Positions 7,489 to 14,403 of a DNA stretch of 18,624 nucleotides are shown in pieces. Position 1 is the first letter of the stretch. Every line of letters starts with the position of its first letter. Under the pieces are notes generated by a model. It saw only the letters and a list, made by a program, of their open reading frames with translations, did not search any database and was not told the origin of the DNA. The stretch comes from Desulfovibrio sp. (GTDB taxonomy: Bacteria; Desulfobacterota; Desulfovibrionia; Desulfovibrionales; Desulfovibrionaceae). The position numbers and the translations under genes are program-made. The DNA lies in the NCBI GenBank assembly GCA_020217165.1, contig JAIWOE010000056.1:1-18624 (forward strand), written 5' to 3'.

Positions 7489-8484
7489 TTATCCCCCCAG
7501 CACCGCTTCCCGCTGGGCCGTTCCCAGGAAGATGCCCCGGGGAGGGCGGCCATCCGTGGGATCAAATTCCGTAAACTCCAGCCGCCAGCCCTCGTCCCCA
7601 TTCTCCAGGGGCAGCACCTCGCCATCCCTGGTCAGGCGCACCTGCACCCGCCGCACTTTCAGAAAGCGGCGAGGCGCACGTAAAAAGCCGTCCACCTCCC
7701 GCAGCACCTCCTCGGGATGCCCCAGGGTCACGTCCGCCACTTCCAGGTCATGGTCCAGATCGGCCACCAGCCGGGCCAGTTCCTCCAGGGTGTTCCGTCC
7801 CGCCTCTGTCTCCCCCATGAGCCCGTGCATGGCCTTGAGTTGCAAGGAAAGGGCCTTGTGCTTGGCGGCCAGCACGGCGCGGGTGTCTGCCAGTTCCTTG
7901 CGGTGCAGCTTTTCCTGAATCACGTGGTGCAGGGCCGCGGAAACCAGATACCGCAACCCGGCACGCTGCAGCCCGGCGCGGGTGGCCTCCAGGTCTGGGT
8001 GAGGCTCCAGCAGCCGGTGCTCCCGGAAAGTGAGGGTTTCCATGCGCTCGTCCTTGAGCAGCACCTCGCCGTGCATGCGTGGGCCAAAGGTGGTACGGCG
8101 GTCCGGGGTGGCCGTCACGGCAAAATAGGCCCGGGGGGCGGCGGTGGTTTCAAAATACCGGCGCAGGCCCGCTGCCGGAGACTGCAGGAAGGCATCCAGC
8201 TCGTCAGGCGTGGCAAAGATGGCGTTGACCGTTGGGTCCGTCTGCCACTGGGTGCGGGAAAACAGATGCGCTGCCCCCAGGCTGGCCGTGACGGCCTCCA
8301 CGCGGGCCCCGGCCACCTGGCAGGCCAGGGCCAGCCGCAAGCGCCACCCCCTTGCCAGGCGCAACTCCTGCGGGCCGGTGCGGAACTGATCTTCCACCAT
8401 GTCCCAGGTGCGGCGACGTTCCAGCCCCCGGCGCCACCCGGAGACGGTCACAGCTTCTGCCATCGAGGCGAACATCGGCCACAT
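7489..8484 (-). CDS. hypothetical coiled-coil protein, 331 residues
   Basis: No family recognised. The start at ATG 8484 is set by GGAGG six bases upstream; the open frame to the right (to 8580) has no start signal. The first half is rich in Arg, Trp and Ala with short beta-like stretches. Residues about 186-251 form a long charged amphipathic helix with heptad-like leucines (EKLHRKELADTR onward), probably a coiled coil. The C terminus returns to beta-type sequence. It has neither signal peptide nor membrane helix, so it is probably cytoplasmic. Composition and codon use match the chromosomal genes to the left more than the phage genes to the right. It is on the same strand as the small gene at 8635 but separated from it by a strong terminator, so it needs its own promoter in 8485-8578, where I cannot pick out a convincing one. 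Confidence 0.75.
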   Translation of the reverse strand: MWPMFASMAEAVTVSGWRRGLERRRTWDMVEDQFRTGPQELRLARGWRLRLALACQVAGARVEAVTASLGAAHLFSRTQWQTDPTVNAIFATPDELDAFLQSPAAGLRRYFETTAAPRAYFAVTATPDRRTTFGPRMHGEVLLKDERMETLTFREHRLLEPHPDLEATRAGLQRAGLRYLVSAALHHVIQEKLHRKELADTRAVLAAKHKALSLQLKAMHGLMGETEAGRNTLEELARLVADLDHDLEVADVTLGHPEEVLREVDGFLRAPRRFLKVRRVQVRLTRDGEVLPLENGDEGWRLEFTEFDPTDGRPPRGIFLGTAQREAVLGG

Positions 8485-8578
8485 GGGTATCCTCCAGGGT
8501 GGTTGGGCCCGGTTTCCTTGGATTGGGAGGATACCACACCCCAGGGCGGCCGTGGTGCGAAAGATCTGCCCGCTGCAC

Positions 8579-8602
8579 AAAAAAAACCGCCCCGGAGGGC
8601 GG
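8579..8602 (-). terminator. intrinsic terminator of the 47-residue small membrane protein gene
   Basis: Read on the minus strand, CCGCCC and GGGCGG form a perfect 6-bp stem (plus coordinates 8597-8602 and 8587-8592) closed by a four-base loop, followed at once by eight T (8586 down to 8579). This is a textbook intrinsic terminator and lies 33 bases after the stop of the small gene. Confidence 0.88.
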
Positions 8603-8634
8603 CTGCAGGCGTGTGCAGTTGGAGGGGGCAGTAA

Positions 8635-8778
8635 TCAATGCCTTTCGGCGGGCAGGCCCGGCCCCATGCTCAGGCCGACTTCAGCGTCCCAGGGTCGTGG
8701 ATGCGAAGCGCGCCCCAAACGCCAGTGGGCCAGCATGCTGAGGCCGATACAGATTGCAATCACGGTCAGATACATCAT
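8635..8778 (-). CDS. small single-pass membrane protein, 47 residues
   Basis: An ATG-initiated frame of 47 codons plus TGA. The protein begins MMYLTVIAICIGLSMLAHW, one hydrophobic membrane segment (about residues 3-18), then a short basic stretch (WRLGRASH) and a polar Pro/Gly-rich tail ending in ERH, so the tail would be cytoplasmic by the positive-inside rule. GGAGG stands five bases before the first of two tandem ATG codons. A perfect terminator follows 33 bases after the stop, and a sigma-54-type promoter lies about 200 bases upstream. Start signal, membrane segment, terminator and promoter agree, so I take it as real although it is short. Function is not recognised. It could be a regulatory small protein of a membrane complex, or less likely a phage-borne gene, since the phage module begins 345 bases upstream. 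Confidence 0.72.
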   Translation of the reverse strand: MMYLTVIAICIGLSMLAHWRLGRASHPRPWDAEVGLSMGPGLPAERH

Positions 8779-8845
8779 GGTCACCTCCGTCTGGATCGGG
8801 AAACACCCCGAACATGGCGCTGCGGCTGGATGGACTCGCCGCGCT

Positions 8846-8866
8846 CCCCCGCCCCCCCCGCCCCCC
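8846..8866 (-). other. G-tract with G-quadruplex potential in the mRNA leader
   Basis: On the minus strand this reads as runs of 6, 8 and 5 G separated by single C. The eight-G run can supply two tracts of three, so one strand could form a four-tract quadruplex with very short loops. It would lie about 70-90 bases before the ATG of the small membrane protein, inside the leader if the sigma-54 promoter is used. Composition bias alone could produce it. Confidence 0.4.
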
Positions 8867-8987
8867 GGGAGGGCTTCCCGGCTTCAGGGCTTCCCGCCAC
8901 CCGCGATGGCTTTGAGCGACGGGAAGCACCTGAAAAACCAAGGAGGTGTGTGGAGGAGACTCGTTCATGCAGCGCTGGGATAGAGGT

Positions 8988-9004
8988 AGCCAAATGCGTG
9001 CCAA
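8988..9004 (-). promoter_or_regulatory. sigma-54 (-24/-12) promoter for the small membrane protein gene
   Basis: On the minus strand the site reads TTGGCACG-CATT-TGGCT. Compared with the consensus TTGGCACG-N4-TTGCW it matches 8 of 8 in the -24 box and 4 of 5 in the -12 box, with the obligatory GG-N10-GC spacing (GG at 9002-9001, GC at 8990-8989). Transcription would start near 8977 and first meet the 47-codon gene. It lies between genes, in the right orientation, with a dyad at about -115 as expected for an enhancer-binding activator. Confidence 0.68.
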
Positions 9005-9076
9005 CTACGCAACATTCATACATCCTGGAATATTTTTCGCCCACTCCCAGGCATTGCCCGCAACAATCCTACCATA

Positions 9077-9106
9077 TTGTCGCGTCGTGTCATCCCGGCA
9101 CGACAA
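9077..9106. promoter_or_regulatory. dyad, candidate upstream activating sequence for a sigma-54 activator
   Basis: TTGTCGCG at 9077-9084 and CACGACAA at 9099-9106 are inverted copies with one mismatch in eight, 14 bases apart. A second pairing, GTCGTG (9084-9089) with CACGAC (9099-9104), is perfect over six bases. The centre is about 115 bases upstream of the predicted start of the sigma-54 promoter, the usual distance for enhancer-binding proteins. The runs of A flanking it are on the wrong side for a terminator of the gene ending at 9124. The activator is unknown. Confidence 0.45.
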
Positions 9107-9123
9107 AAAGGTAGTCCCCTTCC

Positions 9124-9483
9124 TCATCTCCACGCCCGCACCTCCGCCAGCTCCCCGCGCACCAGCTGGGCCACGGCCTCCAGGCTCTCCAACCGGTCCC
9201 GGTCCACCTGGCTGGCCGTGCCCGCCACCATGGCCCGCAGGGGGCGGATGGCCAGGGCGTCCAGGTCGGCCAGATCCTGCAGCAGGGCGGCGCGTTCCAG
9301 GCGGGCCAGCACATCCGCATCCATGGCCCCACGCGGGTCCATTCCAAGACTGCCGTCCTCCCCGCGAAACCACCCGGCCATGTCATCCGGGGCGTACAGG
9401 TATTCCGCCCCCGCAATCTCCGGCATGGGCATGTGGTCAAAGCGCTCGTACACAACCTGTCCGTCAACAATGGCGTATTGCAT
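9124..9483 (-). CDS. small phage tail-associated protein, 119 residues
   Basis: The C-terminal half contains IRPLRAMVAGTASQVD followed by RLESLEAVAQLVR, a pattern (I-R-P-L-R-A, A-G-T-A, D, L-x-x-L-E) that I know from many small genes placed after phage tail fibre genes. It is probably helical there. The N-terminal 60 residues (YAIVDGQVVYERFDHM onward) contain several acidic and aromatic residues and look like a separate beta-type domain. The ATG at 9483 has AGGAG five bases upstream, and the start is eight bases after the fibre stop, so the two are almost certainly co-transcribed. A role as fibre chaperone or minor tail protein is inference from position; no enzyme motif is seen. Confidence 0.72.
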   Translation of the reverse strand: MQYAIVDGQVVYERFDHMPMPEIAGAEYLYAPDDMAGWFRGEDGSLGMDPRGAMDADVLARLERAALLQDLADLDALAIRPLRAMVAGTASQVDRDRLESLEAVAQLVRGELAEVRAWR

Positions 9484-9491
9484 GGCGTCTC

Positions 9492-11072
9492 CTAAATGAT
9501 GGTGCTGTAGGCATCCGCACTAGTAGAGGTGGCGCAATCCAGGATGTTCACCGTCCCCACTCGCTGGATCATAGCAGCAGTCGCCGCATGGATGCCAACA
9601 GTACCAGTCACCGTGCCGCTGCCGGCGCTGTTGGGGTCGATGGTGATGGGATAGGTGTTTCCATACAAGGACACAAACGTGTTGCGGTCCGCTGAGATAC
9701 CGCGCCCGGTAAAGTCCAGCACCTCACCACCATACATCCTGAACATGGCCTGGTTGATGACAAAGACTCCATAGTTGCCGCTCCGGATGCGCACCGGCTC
9801 GTTCTGGTTCGTCACGCCTAATGTCAGAAACGCCGCATTGCCGTCCACGAGGACCACCCACGTCCCGGATACGTTGGAGGCATGCGATATTTCCAGGTTG
9901 CAAATTGCCAGACGCGAGGTAACAGTGATTCTGCCGCTGGTAAGGTGCAGCCGCGTCGTGTCTCCTGTGCCATCCCCCATGCCACGGCCCCGGATGGTGA
10001 TGCGCGCGCCATCCACGTGATCCAGGGAAATGCCGCTAGAGAGCGTAAACACCCCGGCTCCCAACTGCACCGTCACGAATGCCGTGCTGGCGATGCGCCG
10101 CATGGAGAGCCACTCCATGGCCCGGATGAGAGTCAAAAAGGGCGCGGCCTCGGACCCGTCGCCGGTGGTGTCGTTGCCCGTGGTGCGGACATGGATGACG
10201 GTGTTCATGGGGATCACCGTGACCACGTTGGCGGCCCACCCCAGCATGTCCGACAACAACACATATTGCGGATGGTCATTGTTGCCCAGGCCCGTCAGGG
10301 CGCTGTGATCCGTCGTGCCCGGAGGACCTGGAGGGCCTGGCTCACCCTGCACACCCGGGACACCCTGCGCCCCTTGTGGGCCACGAGCGCCAGTCAGGGG
10401 ATACCACACGCCGCCAATCAGGATGTATCGCTCCACGATCTCCGGGAAGGGAACTTCGACAAAGGAATCAAGCGCGCCATGATAGATTTTGCCCTGCACC
10501 GGGTCAAAATACGTCATGGCATCAAACGTGTACGCGCCGCCGGACGACGTTGTTTGTGACGAGGATGTCAACCCATTGCGGGTTACAGACGCAAAAGAGG
10601 TGCTGCCGGTAAACGCCTCAACACCGTGCAGCAAGACCGCGGTAAATTCACTGGTGACAAAATTATTCCAGGCGTCAATGCTCGGGAGCATATGCCTGAC
10701 AACCCCCAACCAGTAGCTGGCGCTGCCTCGTACCTTCCTATTTGCCGCGGCTGGCGAGCCGACAAGCGACCAGTTCATAAGTGGGCCGGAAATAATAAAG
10801 TTCTTCTTTCCAGCCGGTTCGTAAACAGTGGGCAGCGTCGCCGTACTAGCAAAGTACCCATCGCGGCAAGGCCCGTAGCCACCGGCGGACAGCTCAAAGG
10901 CCACGGTCATCCAATCAGCCACCGTAGGAGCAACGCCCTGCACAGTGCGCACGTAGATCGTCCCGTCAGGGTGCGCCAGCGCGTCCGGAGGAAGCCCTGT
11001 TCCAGTAAGCACAAGGGCGTCACGCTGCACCGCGTGCAGGCGTCCATCCTCGCCCAATCCAAGCATTCGCAT
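9492..11072 (-). CDS. phage tail fibre with collagen-like segment and beta-helix domain
   Basis: A 526-residue protein. Residues 1-227 have no domain I recognise and would be the virion-attachment part. Residues 228-252 are collagen-like Gly-X-Y triplets (plus coordinates about 10317-10391). They are followed by DHSALTGLG and NNDHPQY (255-269), a linker often seen in phage fibres. Residues about 291-526 begin HVRTTGNDTTGDGSEAAPF, the usual opening of a right-handed beta-helix of the pectate-lyase-like type, then Gly-rich repeating beta sequence to the end. Such proteins are trimeric receptor-binding fibres; host-surface polysaccharide binding or cleavage is inference. The start is ATG 11072 with GGGAGG four bases before it; a second in-frame ATG is at 11066. 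GC content is visibly lower than in the neighbouring genes (about 55-58 percent in the two rows I counted), suggesting separate acquisition. Confidence 0.85.
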   Translation of the reverse strand: MRMLGLGEDGRLHAVQRDALVLTGTGLPPDALAHPDGTIYVRTVQGVAPTVADWMTVAFELSAGGYGPCRDGYFASTATLPTVYEPAGKKNFIISGPLMNWSLVGSPAAANRKVRGSASYWLGVVRHMLPSIDAWNNFVTSEFTAVLLHGVEAFTGSTSFASVTRNGLTSSSQTTSSGGAYTFDAMTYFDPVQGKIYHGALDSFVEVPFPEIVERYILIGGVWYPLTGARGPQGAQGVPGVQGEPGPPGPPGTTDHSALTGLGNNDHPQYVLLSDMLGWAANVVTVIPMNTVIHVRTTGNDTTGDGSEAAPFLTLIRAMEWLSMRRIASTAFVTVQLGAGVFTLSSGISLDHVDGARITIRGRGMGDGTGDTTRLHLTSGRITVTSRLAICNLEISHASNVSGTWVVLVDGNAAFLTLGVTNQNEPVRIRSGNYGVFVINQAMFRMYGGEVLDFTGRGISADRNTFVSLYGNTYPITIDPNSAGSGTVTGTVGIHAATAAMIQRVGTVNILDCATSTSADAYSTII

Positions 11073-11124
11073 TGCGCCTCCCGCATGCTGCAATGAAAAC
11101 CAGGGAGCCCCCCGGCCCATGTTG

Positions 11125-11637
11125 TTACGACAAGGTGACGGGCAGCTCCGGCAAAAAGGCCAGCTCCGTGGCGGACAGGCGCGTCCCCACCGCCTGCACC
11201 ACATTGCCCGCGCCGCTGGGGGCCGTGGCCGTGGCCTGCCCGGCCGTGGTGCTCAGGTACATGCGCGGGCCGCCAGACAGGCCCGTCAACCCCGTCACAA
11301 TGCCCGAGGCGTACACCGTGGCGTTGTTGCCCATGGACGCCGCCGCCAGCACAAAGCCGTGGGCCTCTTTGCCCTGGGTGGTGGCATCGGCCTTGCGCAC
11401 CTTGAGGGCGCCGGCGTCATCAAAGATATTCACCAGGTCCCCGGCCGCCAGGGTTTCCGCCGCCGGCAACAGCTTGGTTTCCGCGCCAATGCCCGTGGGC
11501 AGCATGGACATATCTACTTTGCCCGTGGCGTCCAGGGCCACGATCTTCCCGGCGTCCGCCGCGCCGCTGGACGCCTGCGAGGCCGCCTCTTCCACGATGC
11601 GCCCGCCGCTGTGCTTCAAATACTTGTGTCCCGCCAT
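11125..11637 (-). CDS. phage decoration/fibre-type protein, 170 residues
   Basis: The N-terminal 40 residues (MAGHKYLKHSGG, then an Ala/Ser-rich helix) are followed by LDATGKVDMSMLPTGIGAE, a short linker motif common in phage fibres and decoration proteins. Residues about 55-165 form a beta domain with GDLVNIFDDAGALKVRKADA, AHGFVLAAA, GLTGLSGGPRMYLS and GNVVQAVGTRLSAT. I recall this pattern from small phage capsid- or tail-decorating proteins. The next upstream gene (11650-12114) carries the same layout in diverged form. AGGAG lies eight bases before ATG 11637. The gap to the upstream gene is 12 bases, and 52 bases separate its stop from the fibre start. A structural role is likely; its place on the virion (head or tail) cannot be told from sequence. 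Confidence 0.72.
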   Translation of the reverse strand: MAGHKYLKHSGGRIVEEAASQASSGAADAGKIVALDATGKVDMSMLPTGIGAETKLLPAAETLAAGDLVNIFDDAGALKVRKADATTQGKEAHGFVLAAASMGNNATVYASGIVTGLTGLSGGPRMYLSTTAGQATATAPSGAGNVVQAVGTRLSATELAFLPELPVTLS

Positions 11638-11649
11638 GATGATGACTCC

Positions 11650-12114
11650 TTAGAAAAAACGTGGTTGCAAGGTAATGACCATGCGCGTGGGGCTCACGGC
11701 CTGGCCAATGACGACGATTGGGCCTGTTGCCGGCGGCTCCTGGGACAGTTGCCCCACCCCGACAAGATACACCGGCGCGTCCGGCGTCCAGTTCCAGGAG
11801 GGCTCTTCCATGGGGCCGCTGTCCCGGATGGGCACGGGGTCCCCGGCCAGGGCCGCCCCAGTGGTCAGTCCCACCAGGGCCAGGCAGTCCGCCTCCAGGG
11901 ACTGCAGGGCATAGTAGGCCCGGCCGTCCGGCCCCAGGCGCACGGCCCGGTGCCCGCCCACATCCTCCCCGGCCACGGCGGCCACGGGCTCATTGGCGAC
12001 GATGACGCGACGGTCGATGTGCACCTGGTCCCCCAGCCGCAGGGCAATGGATTCCTCCAGCACCTGCACGGCCACGGGACGATCCTCGGTGACGATGACC
12101 AGCGCCTCGCTCAT
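11650..12114 (-). CDS. phage decoration-type protein, 154 residues
   Basis: A beta-rich protein with the pattern GGHRAVRLGPDGRAYYA, then LVGLTTGAALAGDPV, then EEPSWNWTPDAPVYL, then GPIVVIGQAVSPTRMVI. This series recurs in small proteins of many proteobacterial prophages and is a diverged form of the domain in the next gene (GFVLAAA, MYLS, VVQAVGTRLSAT). The N-terminal 35 residues are a different strand-rich segment. Its ATG overlaps the stop of the upstream gene by four bases (ATGA, 12111-12114), so translation is probably coupled. No enzyme motif is seen. Structural role by analogy and position; exact function unknown. Confidence 0.7.
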   Translation of the reverse strand: MSEALVIVTEDRPVAVQVLEESIALRLGDQVHIDRRVIVANEPVAAVAGEDVGGHRAVRLGPDGRAYYALQSLEADCLALVGLTTGAALAGDPVPIRDSGPMEEPSWNWTPDAPVYLVGVGQLSQEPPATGPIVVIGQAVSPTRMVITLQPRFF

Positions 12115-12485
12115 GGCGCCACCCCCGAGAGGGCATCAGCCACCACCAGTCGGCCCACGGCCCAGACGCGGGGGCCGTCCCCGGCCTCCCACACCGCCCT
12201 GAGTTCACAGCCCCAGGTCCCCGCCGGCAGGGCCGCCGTCTGCTCCGGCGTGAGCACCAGGGCCGTCTTGCCCGCCGCGGCGTCCTCGTGCGCTGTCACC
12301 TGTACCTGCAGCAGGGGCGGATGGCCCTGTTCCACCGGGCCGGCGGCCACGGTGAACACCAGCCGCGCCCCGGTCAGGTCCACGGGCGCCGGCGGATTCC
12401 CCGCCTGCACCTGGATGGCCCAGCGCCGGCCGTCACCCCGGAACACCGGGGCCTGTGCCGCGCCCAAGAGAAACTGTTCACGCAT
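12111..12485 (-). CDS. phage protein resembling the BppU N-terminal (baseplate) domain, 124 residues
   Basis: The sequence has the layout of the small immunoglobulin-like domain known from the N terminus of baseplate upper proteins: RRWAIQVQAGNPPAPVDLTG near residues 21-40, LVFTV, and GKTALVLTPEQTAALPAGTW near residues 72-91, then a Cys-containing strand (GCELRAVW) and a short tail. Such domains anchor receptor-binding proteins to the baseplate; here the protein is only the domain itself. GGAGG stands seven bases before ATG 12485. Downstream it overlaps the decoration protein by four bases. Upstream is the 121-base gap that holds a hairpin repeat, so this gene may begin a new translational block. 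Family assignment is by pattern from memory. Confidence 0.65.
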   Translation of the reverse strand: MREQFLLGAAQAPVFRGDGRRWAIQVQAGNPPAPVDLTGARLVFTVAAGPVEQGHPPLLQVQVTAHEDAAAGKTALVLTPEQTAALPAGTWGCELRAVWEAGDGPRVWAVGRLVVADALSGVAP

Positions 12486-12510
12486 GGAAAGACCTCCAGG
12501 GGGAAAGAAG

Positions 12511-12583
12511 CATGACCAGGGGGGGCAGCGCCCCCCTGGACCCCTGCACAGGGGGTCCGGGGGAACAATGTTCCCCCGGGAAC
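12511..12583 (+). repeat. hairpin-rich GC repeat, copy 1
   Basis: Three hairpins in a row: A, CCAGGGGGG (12516-12524) with CCCCCCTGG (12531-12539), loop GCAGCG; B, GGACCCC (12538-12544) with GGGGTCC (12552-12558); C, CCGGGGGAAC (12557-12566) with GTTCCCCCGG (12570-12579), loop AAT. The start CATGAC-C and the loop sequence recur in copy 2 on the other strand. It fills the 12486-12606 gap between two phage genes. It resembles REP/BIME-type intergenic repeats rather than a terminator: no T tract follows on the minus strand. Confidence 0.7.
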
Positions 12584-12606
12584 AGGCCGTTTCTTCGTCG
12601 TCTGCC

Positions 12607-14403
12607 TCATGGCCGCACCTCTACCCGACGCACAAACGGCTGCTGCCCGGTGTGCAGCCAGTACTCCGAATTGGTCTGGCGCCGCACCCATTGGGCCGGG
12701 GTGAAGCCGCCGGGCGGGGGCGCGAGGACGCTTGCGGCGCTGCCCGGAGCATCCCAGATGTTCCAGACGGCCTGCCAGCCGCCGGACACGTGCCAGGGCC
12801 GCAGGGGCTGGGCCAGCTCCAGGGCCACCAGCAGCCGGTCCGCCGGGGTCCAGGGCCGGGGCAGGTCAAACCAGTCGGATACCAGGGGGCCATCCACGGC
12901 CACGGGATAGTCCCGGCCCGGGAATGGCGCCGGCACGGGCGCGGCCTCGAAGGTATGCAGCTCGCCATGGGCCGCAAAGCCCACCCGCAGGCCGGCCAGG
13001 GTCCAGCAGCGCACCCCGCCGCCGGCATCGGGGATGCCGGACACCCAGGGCAGGTCATGCCAGCACAGGGCCAGGCGCGCCTGACGGGCGGAAGCGGGCA
13101 GGGCCGCTGCGTCTGCCGTCGCCAGGGCCTGCCGGGGCAAGAGGATGCGCACGTGGGACCCGGCGGGCAATTCGAAGGAATACCCGGTGCGGCGGTAGCC
13201 CACGTTGCCCCCCAGGACCTCATAGACGGGCGCGCCGCCAGTGTCAGGACTTGCTGTCGAGGACGGCACATACTCCAGCCCCGCCAGGGCCAGGGGCGCG
13301 CCATCGCCCGGGGCCAAGGGCGCTTCGCCATCCGATTGTTGCGGCCCATGCCACCAGGCCCAGCCCGCCTGGGGGGCCAGGAGGCCCCGGCCATGCCGGG
13401 GGATGGCCGCGCCGGCCGGGCAATCCAGGGTCAGCAACAGATTGGGCGGCGGGGACGCTGCCGCCGGGCCTGGTGGCAGGGCCAGGGGGATCACGTCGGA
13501 GCGGGCCGGCGCCCCCGGGGCCACCGTCACGCCGGGCTGGCCGGCAAACGTCACCGCCACGGATTCCCCGGCAACAGTTCCCAGCCGGGCCGCCGTCACC
13601 TCCCAGGGAACGCCGTGGAGCGCCTCCCCGGGCTGGAGCACCAGCCGCAGGCCTTGCAGTTCCTGGCCATTCTGGGAGGGCAGCTCCAGGGCCGCCCCGG
13701 GAATCCGCAGGTGCAATCTGACGGGTTCGGCCGTCACCTCCGCGCTGTCCCAGGCCACGGGCCACATGGGCGCCGCCGCCCGGTACACGGGCAGGGCTTC
13801 GCCGTCCGCCACTTCCAGCGTCGCCACAAAGGGCAGGGTCGAGGCTTCGGCCATGGACCAATCCACAAATTCCGCCAGCCCGCGGGGGGCCGTCTCCTGG
13901 CAGGCCCGCCGGCCTGGTCCCAGGTAGAGGCGCGCCCCGGTGCCGCCCTCCACGGCAACGCAGGGCAGGTATTCATTCCAATCCCCGGGCCCGGACAGCA
14001 CCACGGAGAGGACAAGATCCTGCCCCGCCGTAAGGGCCAGGGTCGCGGGGTCCGACATGCAGACCTCCCCGGCCCGGGCGGCGGCGGTGGTGTCCCCCCC
14101 AAAGGTCAGGACCACCTGGCTGCCGTCATAGTCCCAGGGTTCGGCGTCAGGGGCCAGGGACCGATGCCCCAGCACCACCCGCCCCAGGACGTAGCCAAAG
14201 GGCATGGTGGGGGTGATGAGCCCCCGGGGCAGGGGCAGCAGGCCCAATCGCACCAGGCGCGGCTGCCCGTCCCCCAGCCTGACCCGCGCCCCGGGGATGA
14301 CCACCCGCACGGTGGTTTCCTCCCGCGCGGGATACCCGGTGTGACTGTTGCCTTCGGGCCGCGGGTCCAGCACATGCCGCCAGGTCAACGCGGGCAGGCT
14401 CAT
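12607..14403 (-). CDS. large beta-rich phage protein of unknown function, 598 residues
   Basis: No domain recognised. The protein is rich in Pro, Gly, Ala and Trp, with alternating beta-type stretches throughout and few predicted helices; no signal peptide, membrane segment or catalytic motif is seen. Length and composition suit a virion structural or baseplate-linked protein. The start at ATG 14403 shares the ATGA of the previous stop (14400-14403), a clear coupling; the frame stays open a few codons further but that would overlap more. Its C terminus (QWVRRQTNSEYWLHTGQQPF and on) is followed by hairpin-repeat copy 1. It is the middle-sized member of the block of three genes lying between the two repeat copies. 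Confidence 0.7.
   Translation of the reverse strand: MSLPALTWRHVLDPRPEGNSHTGYPAREETTVRVVIPGARVRLGDGQPRLVRLGLLPLPRGLITPTMPFGYVLGRVVLGHRSLAPDAEPWDYDGSQVVLTFGGDTTAAARAGEVCMSDPATLALTAGQDLVLSVVLSGPGDWNEYLPCVAVEGGTGARLYLGPGRRACQETAPRGLAEFVDWSMAEASTLPFVATLEVADGEALPVYRAAAPMWPVAWDSAEVTAEPVRLHLRIPGAALELPSQNGQELQGLRLVLQPGEALHGVPWEVTAARLGTVAGESVAVTFAGQPGVTVAPGAPARSDVIPLALPPGPAAASPPPNLLLTLDCPAGAAIPRHGRGLLAPQAGWAWWHGPQQSDGEAPLAPGDGAPLALAGLEYVPSSTASPDTGGAPVYEVLGGNVGYRRTGYSFELPAGSHVRILLPRQALATADAAALPASARQARLALCWHDLPWVSGIPDAGGGVRCWTLAGLRVGFAAHGELHTFEAAPVPAPFPGRDYPVAVDGPLVSDWFDLPRPWTPADRLLVALELAQPLRPWHVSGGWQAVWNIWDAPGSAASVLAPPPGGFTPAQWVRRQTNSEYWLHTGQQPFVRRVEVRP

Larger units (their letters stand above)
8779..9123. 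other. gene-free stretch: promoter and long leader of the small membrane protein gene
   Basis: No protein gene is supported in these 345 bases. They hold, from right to left, the dyad at 9077-9106, the sigma-54-type promoter at 8988-9004, and a leader of about 200 bases. The leader contains GGGCTTCCCG as a direct repeat (8871-8880, 8887-8896), with an inverted partner CGGGAAGC at 8920-8927 that can form a hairpin, and the C-rich tract at 8846-8866 (G-rich in the transcript). The part from about 9000 to 9110 is visibly richer in A and T than its surroundings. This stretch is also where the boundary between chromosome and phage module must lie. Confidence 0.6.

Noticed and set aside
8967..9695. 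Plus-strand frame from ATG 8967 preceded by GGAGG-like bases
   Set aside because: It runs antisense through the 119-residue gene and into the fibre gene, and its sequence becomes Pro/Gly/Arg repeats; the purine-rich stretch is probably chance.
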